A DNA stretch of 64,000 nt from Toxonevra muliebris (Eukaryota > Arthropoda > Insecta > Diptera > Pallopteridae): the NCBI GenBank assembly GCA_963691655.1, contig OY829329.1:14212708-14276707 (forward strand). The letters run 5' to 3'. Shown here piece by piece: positions 12,401 to 27,500 of this stretch. The position numbers and the translations under genes are program-made. A model generated the notes under the pieces. The model saw only the letters and a program-made list of their open reading frames with translations. It made no database searches and was not told where the DNA came from. Every line of letters starts with the position of its first letter. Positions within the stretch are counted from its first letter, which is position 1.

Positions 12401-15400
12401 TTGTCTTACAGCAGCGTAAGCCAAAGACTTGCACGCAGGCAAATGAGCGTAAGAAATTTCACACATACAGTACTCATTTCCATAGAAAGAGTGCTCAATC
12501 GATCAATGTGTATGTATGGGTGGCCACCGCTGTCTACAGTTATTTTGGCGTGCTCTTTTGCACGAATGTGCATTTGAACTCGTATAGGCTTGATGAGGAG
12601 TATGGATGTATTGGTGGAAAAGAAAAGCTACTATGAGAGAGTAAGTGTAATTTCTGGTGCATTCGTGAGAGCGGTGAAGATGAGAGCTTTACATTGGTAC
12701 TCTCAATTGAAAGTACTCTCGGTATAATTGTAGTGGTTGTTATTAGTATAAATAAATTGTTATTGTGTTTTTTTTAACTGTATGGTGTTTCTCTCTTATA
12801 AATTTACGTAGTTTCCATTTATACATTAAGGCGCCTTAATTTCTTAAAAATCTTTTTTTTTCACCTCCTTTTTAAAAAATAGTTTTATTTTATTTTATGG
12901 GGATTTCCATATATTTTGTGAGCTGAATTTTTTTGAAAAAAACTTCTAAAATTTTTTTTTCGTATGAATAAATTTTTCCTTAAGTCACATATAATTGAAA
13001 TTAAAAAACCATTAAGTTGTGCTTCAAAATTTTTGAAAAATCTGTTGAAAAGCTGAAGCCATTCGAGTTTTTTTTACAACTTTTTCGTGTTATTTTGTAG
13101 TTTAGGTGACTCCGTTTTCTTGAAAACTGGTAGCTCACAACAACCAAGCTTATTAAATGGTTTCATTGGTTTTAAAATCCGGCTTGTTGAAGTTTTTTTT
13201 GCATGTTATCGTTACTGAAAAGCCATAAGCTTAGCCTATAACGCACTCTCAATATTGGATTTTAAATTTTCAAGACATGAGAGTTCACAAGATTGGACGT
13301 AGAACAAAGCTGTCTTGTATTTTGAGCTTAATTAGTGGCCGAACTATGGAAATCCATGGTATTAAACTCAAGTTTGTTGAAGTATTTTGCTACTATCTCC
13401 TTAATTTTGGGTTCCGATAATGTCAGGCTCAGTCTTATTGAATATCTATACTGCTGACAGATGCAAATGGGATTATTGACCTTAAAACTCAAAACGTTGA
13501 ATTTGTGCTCCAAATGTGTTAGTCCGAGACCCATTAAATCCTTTTAGTGGTAGCATTAGTCCCAAAATCTAGCTTATCGTAATATTTCTCACGTAATCGC
13601 TCCTGGTACGACATCAGCAAAGACTAAAACATTCATACTATCAAGCTAAGGACCTTGTCAGACCTGGTAAATGATTTAATTTGACCTAGAATAAAGTTTC
13701 TCAGACACAAACTCAGACAATAGAATCCAGATACTATATATTATTTTTTTCTCTTACTTGTATTTGCCTTTAATTATTTTTTTTTACCTTTGTCTTTAAT
13801 CGCAATTAAGTACCTCTTTCAAATTATACATCTCTGATTGCTTTTGGCTGTAGCTTATTCTTATCAGGCTGTTTCTGAGTACCTCAGATAGTTTGTTTGT
13901 TTTGTCTTAAAGGGGCCAACCCTTATTGCCTCTGTTTGCCTTTGACTAAGTACATTCCACTGCCTTTGGCTGCATCTTACTGCCTCAGGCTGCCAAAAAT
14001 TGTACAAAAATAGACTCTTGTTGCCTCCGACTATCTTTGGTTGCATTTGATTGCCTTTGGCTGCATTTTACTATCTCAGGATGCCAAAAGTTTCCACACA
14101 TATTTCTTCTGGCTGTATCTAACAGTCTCTGACTTCTTCAAACTGTCTAAAAGGCTACCAGCCTACCATTGTTTGCTCTTTATTTCTTTTGCCTGCCTCT
14201 TAGTGCTTTCCTGTGTATTTTGTTGTTGTTTCTAATTATCTCAAACTACATGTTATCACTCTTGGTTGTCTCACATAGTTGCCTGTCATTACTCTTGATT
14301 GTCTCTTTTTGCTTCTGAAGAACCACTAACAACTTCAAATTATCTCAGTTGCTTTGTAGTTGCTTGAATATTACTGCTTGAGTGTCTCTCTCTCTCTCTT
14401 CTCATTTTTATATGAAATTTTTTCGCTCTCTCTACTTGAGAGCATAAGAAAAATGCATCGCACTCTCTTTTAAAGAGATAACATAGTGGGTCACAATTTT
14501 AGCATGGAATTGCCATATTGAAATTTTTCCTATACATATTTATAAATTAAATGCTTTATGAGACTGAAAATTACAATTTTCAATGATGGCAACATTTAAA
14601 CGAAAAATGAAAAGAAAAACAAAATAACGCATCCAAATACAGTTACTTTGTCGTATTGTAGCAAACTCTTTCTGAAAGAGAATAAGAGAGAAGAAATATA
14701 GTGGGGATTAACCTACTAGTTCCCAGATTTTTAAATGACTTTAAAAAAATTAAAATTGATTAATATTGGTGTAAAAAGAATAAATCTGATCTCAAAGAGA
14801 TTTAACCGACATTACTTGCCTTAAACTTTATTTGGAAACTTTTACTACTCCAATTTTTAGGGGTTTAATCAAGGTTTAATTTCACTATTATTTATATGAA
14901 CTAGAGTTACTCAAATACATTATTACTCACCATTATTCACAAAAAAAAAAAAATCATTACCAAAAAGTTACAACCCAAAAAAAAAAAATAAAAAAAGAAA
15001 TAAATGAACCCACAACCACAAAACTTTTTTTTTCAACAATTTCACCGAACTTTTTTGTATCAAATTTATACTCGTGTTTCTATTAATAAACTATTGTGCT
15101 CACACTTACTTCCTTACTTACTTACTTTCAGTTCTTCCTGAACAACCTATTATACTCGATAGATGGGGTCGCCAATTGAATGGAACACAACTTGGTCCAA
15201 AGCAAGAAGGTGATGACATTGTGATCACGTGTCGTGTAGTTGGTGGTAAGTTTAACAACAGACAAAAGTTCATTGAACACAGAAAATTTGAAGCTATTTT
15301 TAAATAAATAAATACATAGAAAAATAAATACATAGAACAGAAAAAGTTACACATATATGTATCTATTACTTAATTCTTCAAACACACAAAAAAGTTGAAA

Positions 15401-18400
15401 AAAAAAAATCAATAACATCAAAAACTAAGTTGAAAAAAACTTTTCAAACTCTAGTATTCGTATGATGTCAAGTTTGGAAAGAATTCAATTTCCTGTTAAT
15501 TTCCCAAAAGCATTAAATGAAAATAAACTAACAAATTTTCTTTCTTTTTTTACTACTTAATTTTCTCTATTTTTTTTTTCTTTTCTCTTCATATGCCACA
15601 ACAAAAACTTCCATCTATTACTATTACTACAATTCCAGGACGCCCTCAACCGCAAGTGCGTTGGCTCGTAAATGGTTTACTCGTCGACAATCAATACGAG
15701 CACAATTCTGGAGATGTTATCGAGAATCGTCTATTATGGCCATCGGTTCAACGTACCGATTTAAATTCCGTTTTCACATGTCAAGCATTGAATACGCAAT
15801 TAGATAAGCCCAAGGAAAAAAGCTTTTTGCTGGACATGCATTGTAAGTAGTTTAACCTCAATAAAAAACTGTAAAAAAACTGAAACTCACTAAAAAAAAG
15901 GTATTTACAGTAATCCCCGTTTAATTGCGCTGATAAACAAATATACAATTTCTGAAAAATTAAAACTAACCGGGGAAATCGGGTGCGTTTTAAACTAAAA
16001 ATTTAAAATTTTTGACGCAATCAAACGAAAAATGCAATTAAACGTGGTTCAATTAATCGGGGATTACTGTATTTAAGTCTTTTCTTGTACTTACAAAAAA
16101 AAAAGTAACATGATTTTAATGTGTTTTCCTCAGAAAATTGAAATGTTCCTTATAAATAAGACATGGAAACACACACACATACACAAGTATGAACATTCAT
16201 ACGTACGTACTTAGTACGTGAAAAATCGACGTGTGTTTTTGTGACATTATTATAAATTAAAATTTTAACATGTACATTCGTTCAGTACCTATTTGCATAT
16301 ACAATACGACAGCACTATAAGTAAGAACCGGTATAGAAAGTTCAGTTCGAATTTTATGAGGTCACCAGGAACCGTGCCTGATTGTTGCCCATTCTCCTAT
16401 ACATAGTATACTTCACAAATGATCAAACGAACAAAATTAATGAGATTTTTATTGGTAAGGAGGAGATTTTATCCCCAACTTTCTATATTACCCTTTCAAA
16501 AATTTAAGCTTAAATTTTAGAGAGTTAAAAGGAATTAAAAAAATACAGAGACACCAGCAGTCACCAACAGCAATCAGGGGTATTCGAAGGCCGTAAGAGA
16601 CTATGTAAGGTTAACAGCACATTGAGCGCAGTCTAGCACTTCATAGTGTAGGTCAACATAACAGAGAGAAACTGCACTAACGGACCTCTGTCTCTGCTCT
16701 TTTTCGCTCTCTCTCTCTCTCTCTCTATCTGAGAGTTGACAACTATTGAGTGCTGTTAATTCTAAATTACAATAGCGCATCATGACAGTAAAACAAAAGC
16801 AGCGCTGCTCTGGTTAGCTCAATTTCTATTTATATATATTTTTTTCTGGTGAGAAAGGGAAAGAGAGTATTCTGTAATTGTGCTCTGTTTTTTGTTTCCA
16901 GGCCAAAAATTAAAACGCATGAGATTTTTATCGGAACGGAGGGGGGTGGGGGAGGGGAGAGAAACTGTGCAATTGCATCTCTGCCTCTGCTCTTTTTCTT
17001 TCTGAGAGTCGATAAATTTCGAGTACAGTTAATACTAAATTACAAGATCGCATCATGGCAGTGACAGTTTGCAGCGCTGCTCTGGTTAGTTTTATTTCCA
17101 AATTTACAGGCAGTGAACATCTAATTGTTTTTTACTGCTACGACGTGCTATTGTAAATTTAGGCTCAACTTTATTGTTTGTTAGCGTAGTTTCGTACTAA
17201 TTTTATTATCTACCATATTCCATATGAATCAATCAAAAACCAAAATCTGTAATAAAAATAAACATATTTTATAAAAAAAAAAAAAAAATTATGTATCTGC
17301 TAGCACTCGCAGTAGAAGTGAAACTATGTTGTTTATTAGAAAATTATTAGAAAATAACAATAACAAATTCTGTTAAAGTTTTTGCAGTCCTCTTCTCTCT
17401 ATTTTGCTGTCGCTTTTCTTCTGTTGATACTTTCTACACTTATCGGCACAAACACGACCTAGTACACGTATATACTTAACACATGAAAGGAAAGTTCAGT
17501 TATATGCAATCAAGCCGAGACTGCTATATCGAATCTCTCACTAAACCACATGAGATAAAACTGCGAGAAGTCGTCTCTCTGCTTGATTCTATGTAGCCGA
17601 ATAACAACTGCATAACTTCCTTTCTTAATGGCCGTTGTTGTTGAAGCTTTCCTCTTTCTATTTTCTAAAGCTTTTTATCTGTTGATACTCTCTACATTTA
17701 TCTGCACAAACATGACATGAAAGAAAAATTCAGTTACATGGAGTCAAGCTCTCTCACTAAAGCACATTGAGATTAAACTGCAAGAAGTCGACTCTTTGCA
17801 TAATTATATGCAGCCGATCCCCATATGACTTCGTTCGCTAAACACTAACAACAGCATGACTCCGTTTCTTATTAATTTCGTAGGAGGAGTGCAACAACAA
17901 CACGAATTCCGTTCCAAAATTTTCGATTTACCCTCGCTAAAGAAGTTGCACTTCAAAAAATTAAAATAAAATATAAACTTAAAAGCTTATATTTCAAATG
18001 TTGAAATGCAACAGAGTTAAAGCATCACATGGTTAGCGGGCAAGAGAGTGAGAGACAAAGAGAGTATTCTGTAATTGTACTCTGTTACTGTTGCTTAAAA
18101 TGCTATGTTGCTTATTATAATACTGGACAGAGAGAAAAAGAGAGAGAGAGAAAGAAAGAGAGTATTCTGTAATTGTACTCTGTTACTGTTGCTTAAAATG
18201 TTATGTTGTTTATTATAATACTGGACAGAGAGAAAAAGAGAGAGAGAGAAAGAAAGAGAGTATTCTGTAATTGTGCTCTGTTGTTGTTGCTTAAAATGTT
18301 ATGTTGTTTATTATAATACTGGACAAAACTGTCTGCTATGCTAGTCTACATTGTGCTGTGATAGGATGCACTCAATGTGCAAGTCGACCGCGCATTTCTC

Positions 18401-18469
18401 GCTTTCACTATGTTAAATTCAATCTAATTTTCCAACATGTTCGCAATTTGATAGAAAAGATTAGCTTTT

Positions 18470-18500
<31 letters not shown>

Positions 18501-21500
18501 GCCATTGAGTATGACATAGTGAAAAACTAGCTGTTAAACAAACTGTTAAATTTGTCAGCGAGTAATAAGAGGATGTTAAAAGAAATCAAAGGTAATGAAA
18601 TTTAAGCTCTCCCTGATGGTCGTTTTCTGTAGAATTCCCGTACAAATTATTAAAAAATTCGGCATGATGGATTAATGCTATGTGAAAAATTCTAAAACGA
18701 TTGGAAAATAATAAACGTTTTGAACTGAGTATATTTTTGAGCAATAATTATCAATTCTTTCTATACCGTTGCTTAAATAACAAACTATTTACAAATTTTA
18801 CTAGCCCAAAAAGTATTTAAGGGTCTATTTGAATACACCACACATGTATGAAAATCTACATATGTATGTATGTTCACCTATTCGTGTACTTATTCGCCAA
18901 CAATTTAAATGTGTTTTGTTTTTTTTTTCGGTTCCTACTCCTCCTATTTTTGTTACTTGCTAATTTTTCTTAAAATGAAATTTTATTGTATTTGTTCTTA
19001 TTCCTTCTTTTTTTTTTTTTTTTTCTTTTGTTCCCATTAAGTATTTTAATGTATATATTTTTTACATACTAACTACTTTAACTTTTTTGTTGTTTTTTTT
19101 TTTATATTTATAGTAAAACCGCTTACAGTGAAAATAATTGACCCACCCAGCTCAATGGTAGCCGATAGACGTTACGAGGTGGTATGCGAATCAACTGGTT
19201 CTCGACCCAATGCCATCATCACATGGTATAAAGGAAAACGGCAATTACGGCGTACTAAGGTAGGTCTCGACCGTCATCGTCATTATTGCATATGTATAAT
19301 ACATACATAGGTGTCTGTGGCTCCCTCTCTTCTATGCAGAATTTATATGTATGTGTATGTATTTGTGTATGCACGAACGAATGCAATATATACACCATTA
19401 CTATTAGCTAGCTAGCAATCTTCTAACCAGCTAGTAGTTGTGGTCTTAGTTGTTGGTTCTTGTTTGTTTACATATACAAACCCATATTTTGTAATGTTTT
19501 TTTTTTTGGTTTTTGTTTTTGTTTTCTTACTCTTTACTTACTCTTACATACGTTTGCTGTTTACATTGCACCCTAGAGTTGGTTGCAGCAGTAGCATTGA
19601 AGGAGGTTGACTCCTTTAGGGCGTGGTACTTTTGGTGTTAGAATAAACAACAGATAATGCGATATAAACTACGCTCTGCTTTTCTCTGCTATATTAAGTT
19701 TAGACAATTTTATGGGAACGACCGAATGACTACTTGCAACAACAACAACAACAACAAAAACATCGTCATGAAGGACGAGCACAAGTGTAGAGAGAAATAT
19801 AAAAATTTTCTTTGCAAACAATTTAATGGTTGAAAAAGTAGTTTACTTTTCTCGGTGTGTCTGATTATCTGTCTGTTGGTTACTTTATGTTAAAGTGTTG
19901 CATAAATTCTAAAAAGAATGAAAGCTTTAGGCTAACTTTTTTTTAGACTTTTGTAGTTTATAAGATTCTGAATATAATTTTGGCTTAAATGCAATATTTC
20001 CTACACATACTCAAACAAAAATCAGACTAAGTTTCTGAGGAAAATTCAAACTTGAAATGAGATCAAATTTAGACCAAAACTCATTTCTTAATTATAAAAA
20101 AACTTAGACAAAAAGTTGACCAAAATTCAGAAAAAAATCAGGCCAAAGTTCAAACTGAATTTAGATTAAAAATCATCCAAATATTCAAGTCAAAACTTAG
20201 ACAAAAATCACACACAAAATTAAAAAAAAAGCCGACCAAACTTCACACCAAAATTTAGATCACAATTTGGGCCACAATTTAGACCAAATTCAAACAAAAA
20301 TTATCTCGATAGTCTGACCATAACTTGGATAAAAAGCAGAAGACTTAAGGTCAAAATAAAAGTTAGACCACAAATCAGATCGAATTTAGATAAAATTCAG
20401 ACTAAAATACTAAGAGCAAAAATTAGACCAAAATCGAACCAAAATTTGTACCAAAAATTTAAATCAAAGCAAGATCCAATTTGAGAAAACAATTGAGATT
20501 ACAACCCAACCAAAATTCAGACCAAAATTCAAACAAAAAATCAAACTGAAATTTAGACGAAAGCTTAGACCAAATCTTAGGTGGAAAATCAGTACAAAAT
20601 CCAATCTACAAATCAAACCAAATTTAGACCAAAAATTCCAATACTCCGACGATAACTTAGATTAAAATAAGACAAAAATTACACCAAAATTAAAAACAAA
20701 TCCAGCCACTAATTCTAAATCAAAATTAAGACTGAAATTCAACCAAAATTCAGACGAAAAATCGGACTAAATTTAAAACCAAATTTCAGCTCAGAAATTA
20801 GACCAGAATTTAATCATAACTATTTTTAAACCAAACTAAGAATTAAAATCATTTGAATATTCTGACCAAAAATTTTACCAAAGTCAGAAATTTAGACCAG
20901 AATTAGATCAAATTAAAAAATAGATCAAAATTTAAACCAAAAACAAACCAAATTTCGGAACAACGCTTAATTTACAAATCAGCACATTTTGAGGGCAGTA
21001 CATTTCGTCGCCTGTGAATTGTTTTGGCATATAGGAATACGTATACGTACACACAAACATTCACATTCACAACAAACAAAATATTCTATGGCAATAAAAC
21101 ACTTTGTTCGTATGGCCGCTTGGGAGAGAGCGCGCACATTTACACCCATAAAATTATTTTCTTCCCGCGTGTATAATTACCAACGATTCTGGACTGTTTG
21201 AGTGTTAAATGAAAAACTATACTGTTATCCCATTCTGTAATGTTAAATGATTCTGAATGTTAACATGAAAAAACGTAACTTAAACTATTCTGTACTGTTA
21301 AATGAAGAAACTACTCTACTGTTAAACGATTTTGTACAGTTAAACCGTTCTGTACTGTTACATGATTCTGTACTGTTAAACGATTCTATACTGTTAAACG
21401 ATTCTGTACTGGTAAATGATTCTGTACTGTTAAACGATTCTGTACAATTAAACGATTCTGTGCTGTTAAACGATCCTGTACTGTTAAACGATTCTGTACT

Positions 21501-24500
21501 GTTAAACGATTCTGTACTGGCAAATGATTCTGAATGTTAATGAACTACTCTACTGTTATTGTTGTTGTGTTGTACTCTCGCGACTTCTTACCTATTTTTA
21601 CATACATTAGCATGCGAATATGTTGACGTTAATATAGGTAAAAAGAGAGCAAAAGAATTTTATAGAATTTTAACCATTTTTGTAGGGATTATAGTCTGTA
21701 TTACGTTCCCTCTCCCCCTTTCCATGTTCGTGAGTAGGATAACAGAAGTATAGACGACTTTCATACATTCCAGAGTTCGGGTTTTAGAATGCGTACTTTC
21801 AATTACTATTTCTAAATAAAAATATAATTTCACCAAATTAATTTTCCCACATTTAAGTAGTTTCTAAATTAATTTTAAACTATTTATATTTATTTTAATT
21901 TCGAATTCTTTAAATTTCAGGATGACATTTCTAAAAATACCACACGCTCGGAATTAAGTTTCGTACCCACGACAGATGATGATGGCAAATCGATAACATG
22001 CCGCTCAGAAAATCCAAATGTTAATGGTTTATATTTGGAGACAATGTGGAAATTGAATGTCGTATGTAAGTAAATGTTAATGTCAAATGGAATTAATTCA
22101 AATTGTATTAAATTTTAGTTTTTGCGTATATTTCAATTTTGAAAGTTTTAAAACATCACAAGTGCATAAATTTATATTTAGTTATGACAAAAAAGAAGTC
22201 TTAAAAATTTGTCAGAAATGAATTATTTATGCATTTAATTATGACGTCTATGGGAATATATATGGGGAATAGGAGAATATAAGCTTTCTCATAAAAGTAT
22301 ATACAGTTGGAGACAAAAGTGTGTGGTTAGGTACACAAAATTTTATGTAAAGCAGCGGGACTTTTAAACTTTAAATTTTGAGTTTGAATTTGATTCTGAA
22401 TTTTAAGAAAATAATTTTAATTCAGAATTCAAATTCAGAAAATAGAGAATTCAAATTCTGAATTTGAATTCTGAGTTTTTGAATTCATAATTTAAATTCT
22501 GAATTTTTGAATTCTGAATTTTTGAATTCAGAATTTTTTGAATTTTGAATTTGTTTTCTGAGTTTGAATGCTGAATTTGAATTCTGAATACTGAGTTCTG
22601 AATTCTGAATTCTGAATTCTGAATTCTGAATTCTGAATTCTGAATTCTGAATTCTGAATTCTGAATTCTGAATTCTGAATTCTGAATTCTGAATTCTGAA
22701 TTCTGAATTCTGAATTCTGAATTCTGAATTCTGAATTCTGAATTCTGAATTCTGAATTCTGAATTTGAATTTGAATTATAAATTTGAATTCTGAATTTGA
22801 ATTCTTAATTTGAGTTCTGAATTTGAATTCTGAATTTAAATTTTGAATTTGAATATGAATTTGAATTTTGAATTCTGAATTCTGAATTGGAATTTTGAAT
22901 TTGAATTCTGAATTTGAATTCTGAGTTTGAATTCTGAATTTGAATTCTGAGTTTGAATTCTAAATTTGAATTCTGAATTTGTTTTCTGAATTTGAATTTG
23001 AATTCTGAATACTGAGTTCTGAATTCTGAATTTAAACTTTGAATTTGAATTCGGAATTTGAATTCTGAATTTGAATTCTGAATTTGAATTCTGATTTTGA
23101 ATAATGAATTTGAATTCTGAATTCTGAATTCTAAATTCTGTGTTCTGAATTTTAATTTTGAATTCTGAATTTGAATTCTGAATTTGAATTCTGAATTTGA
23201 ATTCTGAATTTGAATTCTGAATTTGAATTCTGAATTTGAATTCTGAATTTGAATTCTGAATTTTTGAATTCTGAATTTGAATTCTAAATTTGAATTCTGA
23301 ATTTGTTTTCTGAATTTGAATTTGAATTCTGAATACTGAGTTCTGAATTCTGAATTTAAACTTTGAATTTGAATTCGGAATTTGAATTCTAAATTTGAAT
23401 TCTGAATTTGAATTCTGATTTTGAATAATGAATTTGAATTCTGAATTCTGAATTCTAAATTCTGTGTTCTGAATTTAAATTTTGAATTCTGAATTTGAAT
23501 TCTGAATTTGAATTCTGAATTTGAATTCTGAATTTGAATTCTGAATTTTTGAAATTCTGAATTTGAATTCTAAATTTTAATTCTGAATTTGTTTTCTGAA
23601 TTTGAATTTGAATTCTGAATACTGAGTTCTGAATTCTGAATTTGAATTATGAATTTGAATTCTGAATTTGAGTTCTGAATTCTGAATTTAAACTTTGAAT
23701 TTGAATGCTGAATTTGAATTCGGAATTTGAATTCTGAATTTGAATTCTGATTTTGAATAATGAATTTGAATTCTGAATTCTGAATTTAAATTTTGAATTT
23801 GAATGCTGAATTTGAATTCGGAATTTGAATTCTGAATTTGAATTCTGAATTCTGAGTTCTGAATTCTGAATTCTGAATTCTGATTTTGAATTCTGATTTT
23901 GAATTCTGAATTTGAATTCTGAATTCTGAAATTGATTTCTGAATTTGAATTCTAATTTTGAATTCTAAATTTGAATTCTCATTCCAGAACTTGTTTTATT
24001 TTATGAGCGTCCTCATAATTTTGTGCCCAACTGTTTGAATTTATATAGTGCATATGTGTGGTACATACTTATGTAGTTCCTTCTGTGACAGAGTCAAAAT
24101 TTGGTGATTAAATTAAGAAGTGAATGTACGAAGACATTTATTCTTCGAAAAGTATATGAGCGAGAAGTGAGAAAGAGTTCTGTAAGTACAAAAATATTTT
24201 TATTTTTTTTTTTGAGGGTAATAAAAGCAAAAATTCAACTTCAAAGAAATGTCTGCAGCATAATAAAAGTGAATATATGTATGTGTATATATGCTGCAGA
24301 CACATTGACTTCTGAAAAAAAACAGAGCAACTGTAACAGCAGCAAAATTGTTAAGAGAAAAATATTAAAAAGAAGAAAGACTCGTTTTTTTTATCATTAT
24401 TATTCTTTTTTATTCTTGTTTATAATCATATCATAAACATATGTCGCTGTCGCTGCTGTTGCTGATTTTTCGCTTTGTTGTTGTTGTTGTTATTGTTTGC

Positions 24501-27500
24501 TTGTTACTGTAGCCTGTTAGTGCTACTGGTGCTGCTGTGAATTGTGTCTTGTTGTTTTTTACTTCGTTTTGTTTCTTGTTTTCTTTATTTTTCTTTTCTG
24601 TTTTTTAATTTTTTGTTTTTTCTTGTGTTATAAACATTTTTGAAATATTAATTTTTAATATTTTGCAGTGCAATAAAAATGCGCATTTCGTGTACGTACA
24701 AACGTACATATTTAAAATTTAAGTCATTAAATATTGCGTATACGACATGTAGTACATGTATGAGTAAACATACACTGTAGGTATGTTTGGTACTGAAAAT
24801 TTCATAGTGTTTTCATACTTGAGGCAAGACAAGGCAAGGCAAGGCAAGACAGCAACAACAAAAAAATCACAGTTCCTTTTCTTTGGTTTTTTGTTCTTTT
24901 TGTTCATTTTTGTTGCGGCAGTCACTGTATAGCCAGCAACTGAAACAGTAGCAGCTACATCAACAACAGCAAATTTTTCTTTTTTCTTATGGCTGCACCA
25001 AAACGTGGTATGTTTTTATTTTAAAGCTTCCAGGCATTTCGCGGCGTTTTCTTAACGCTACATATCAAGTAAAACAAGCACAGCCTGAAAAATAAATTTT
25101 ATGTACAAAGACGTGCTATAAATGTGTGCTACAAAAATACATAAAATTGTAACCAGCACATATATGTACTTACATATGTCTGTGTGTGTGTGTGTGCTTC
25201 TGTGTGATTGCAACATATATTCCAAGGACATGTATGTGTTTTTTTTTGGTGGTATTTTATATTGGTATGTGCTTTTTTCTACTACTACACTACACTACAC
25301 TAAATTTATAATATGCCACATATACTACAAAACTAATGTATGTTTTGTATGTGTGTGTGTGTGTGTGTATGTGATTTTATGTTCAACTTTGTTTTACATG
25401 ATTGCGCTCTTTCGTGTATACACACATATACATAAATAAGCGTACATACGTGTATGTGTGTGTGCCCCTTACCACAATGATAAAAGAAAAAACTTAAAAA
25501 AAATGTTGCTGCAATCACTCGTTTAAATATTCTCAGACATTTATTGCAAGCGTGTGCTTTACTTTATTGCTACCGAGCATTTGATTTGGAGCTTGCTTTC
25601 GCTGTATTGGTCTCTCTGGATAGTTGTTGTGTTTTTATGTTGTCTGCTTTCTTATTTCTCTTCGTGCTTATGGGTATTTGTGTTTTGTTGTTTACGCATT
25701 ATAACTCTTTCTCTTAATGCCAACATCAGTGAGCCATTTAAAACTGTCGTTGAAGTTATTCTCTAAGATACACTTAAAAACTCTCAACTTGTGTCTATAC
25801 CAGCGTAGGCCAAAGACTTGCACGCAGGCAAAAGAGCGTAGGAAATTTCACACGTACAGGGCTCATTTCCATATATAGAGTGTTCAATCGATCATTGTGT
25901 ATGTATAGGTGGCCACGGCTGGTCTATACTATTTCGCATCTCTTTAAAATGTTTTGTGCTAGAGAGAAGCAATACTGTAGTGAGCGAGAGTAACTGTGAT
26001 TTGTTAGGTATTCGAGAGAGCCTAAAAGAGAGCATTATTGAGCACCATCAAGCACTCGAACCCTCGATTCTTCGACCACTTTCTCATAGCAGAATGAACT
26101 TGCTCATCAGTACTTTAAAATGCTCTCTGCTAGAGAGAGGTATAGCTGTAGTGAGCGAAAGTGAGTGTGATTGGTTGTGTATGCGAGAGAGAAAAAAGGA
26201 GAGGACCAGAGCCCTCGATTGCAGTACAATCGAATTGTTATTGTTTTATACAAATTGCATTCTCTCTTTTCTATATTTACTCATTCTCTTTTATGATTAT
26301 CTAGATAATTACTGTAAAGATAGAGAGGCAGTTTTTCATGTTTTCTACAAGGAAAAAAACTTAAAGACCGACTAGAGAGCATAAAACTTTCAATAAAGAT
26401 GAGATTAATGCTTTTCAAAAAATTCATTAACTCTAACAAAATGCAAAAAAAAAAAAAAAAATTTTAAAATAAATATTAAAGGCTTAAAACTTGAAAGTAG
26501 TATTTTTTTGAGCAGTGCAATAAATTAAGCTAGGAACCATTGTTTCTCGCGCAATTTAGCTGCTGGATTGCTCTCTACTCTCTGCCACTCAGTTTTCAAC
26601 TTTAATTTATTTCTAAACCTTTCCCTCCACAATCTAAAAAATTGATAATAAAAAGAAAAATAAATTTTTATTTTTTGGAGTCCGCAATTTTTGAGTGGGC
26701 TGAAAAATCTTTCTTGAATTCAAAGTTTATAGTTATGGTGGCAAATATTTGGAAGTATTATGAAATATGCTGAAATAATCTGAATTTTGAGAATTATGGT
26801 AGGGAACAAACAAAAGGTTGTCTGTTCGTTTTATTTCTGTGGTAAGCTTAAGTCTATTTTCTTGTCACCCAAGTTTACTAACTTTGAATAGAAATATTTA
26901 AGAAACTCAAAGTTCATTCATGAAGCTATATACAATTCTAAAAATATAGTCCATTTTAATATTTATAATCAAAAATATGTGATAAAATATTTTTCATCTT
27001 ATGATAGTTTTTCATTTTTTTATGCATGCGCATGAAAACAAGCTAACGAGCTTTAATGAGGTCGCTCTATTCTCTTTCGTTTCAATATTTTTATTCATTT
27101 AGGCACAATTCGCTATTTTTACTTTATCTTTTCCCTCCCATTCCTTTCGATCACTTTCTCCTTTTTATTGTTTTCTCATATTTTTCCTCTCTTCTCTCAA
27201 TATTCCATCTTTTCCCCCATTTTTCTTTTTGCTCTTTCTCTCCTTAATCTTTTTGGTTTTCTTTAGATATGCAATTTTTCTCCGCTCTCTCTCTCTCTTT
27301 GCCAAATTTGAAAAAGATTTAGTGACTCCACAAATTGTATTTACTTTCCGAATATTCCAGTAGTTTCTTTACTGCGCTTCATACTATAAACACATAGAGG
27401 GCGAAAGGTTTGCGTCTGCATTTTCCCAAAAAAAAACACAATACACACGCTTTAATGAAACTGCAAAATTTGGCAACTACACGACTGCATGACTACATGA

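Larger units (their letters stand above)
10746..15131 (+). other. Intron 2 (4.4 kb)
   Basis: Contains CA/TA-rich microsatellites (10790-10930), CAAA-type repeats (10950-11060), GGCAAGGCAA and AGTC repeats (11100-11190), poly-A tracts (11740-11890), an IR120 element (12412-12532), two degenerate repeat stretches (13150-13600 and 13780-14330) and a CTCTC/ATATGAA palindrome relic (14388-14478). No coding exon recognised. Confidence 0.75.
15843..19113 (+). other. Intron 4 (3.3 kb)
   Basis: Contains a CAGTAATCC element (15908-16069), two pairs of imperfect duplications (16616-17105; 17389-17870), a 98-bp tandem triplication (18060-18330), a CTCTC-rich TIR element (18403-18526) and a long polypyrimidine stretch before the acceptor. 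No coding exon recognised. Confidence 0.75.
19260..21920 (+). other. Intron 5 (2.7 kb)
   Basis: Holds a degenerate GACCAAAATT satellite (20010-20985), a fragment resembling the TIR element at 52021 (near 21009), and an 18-bp minisatellite (21225-21545). The rest is AT-rich with nothing recognised. Confidence 0.75.
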
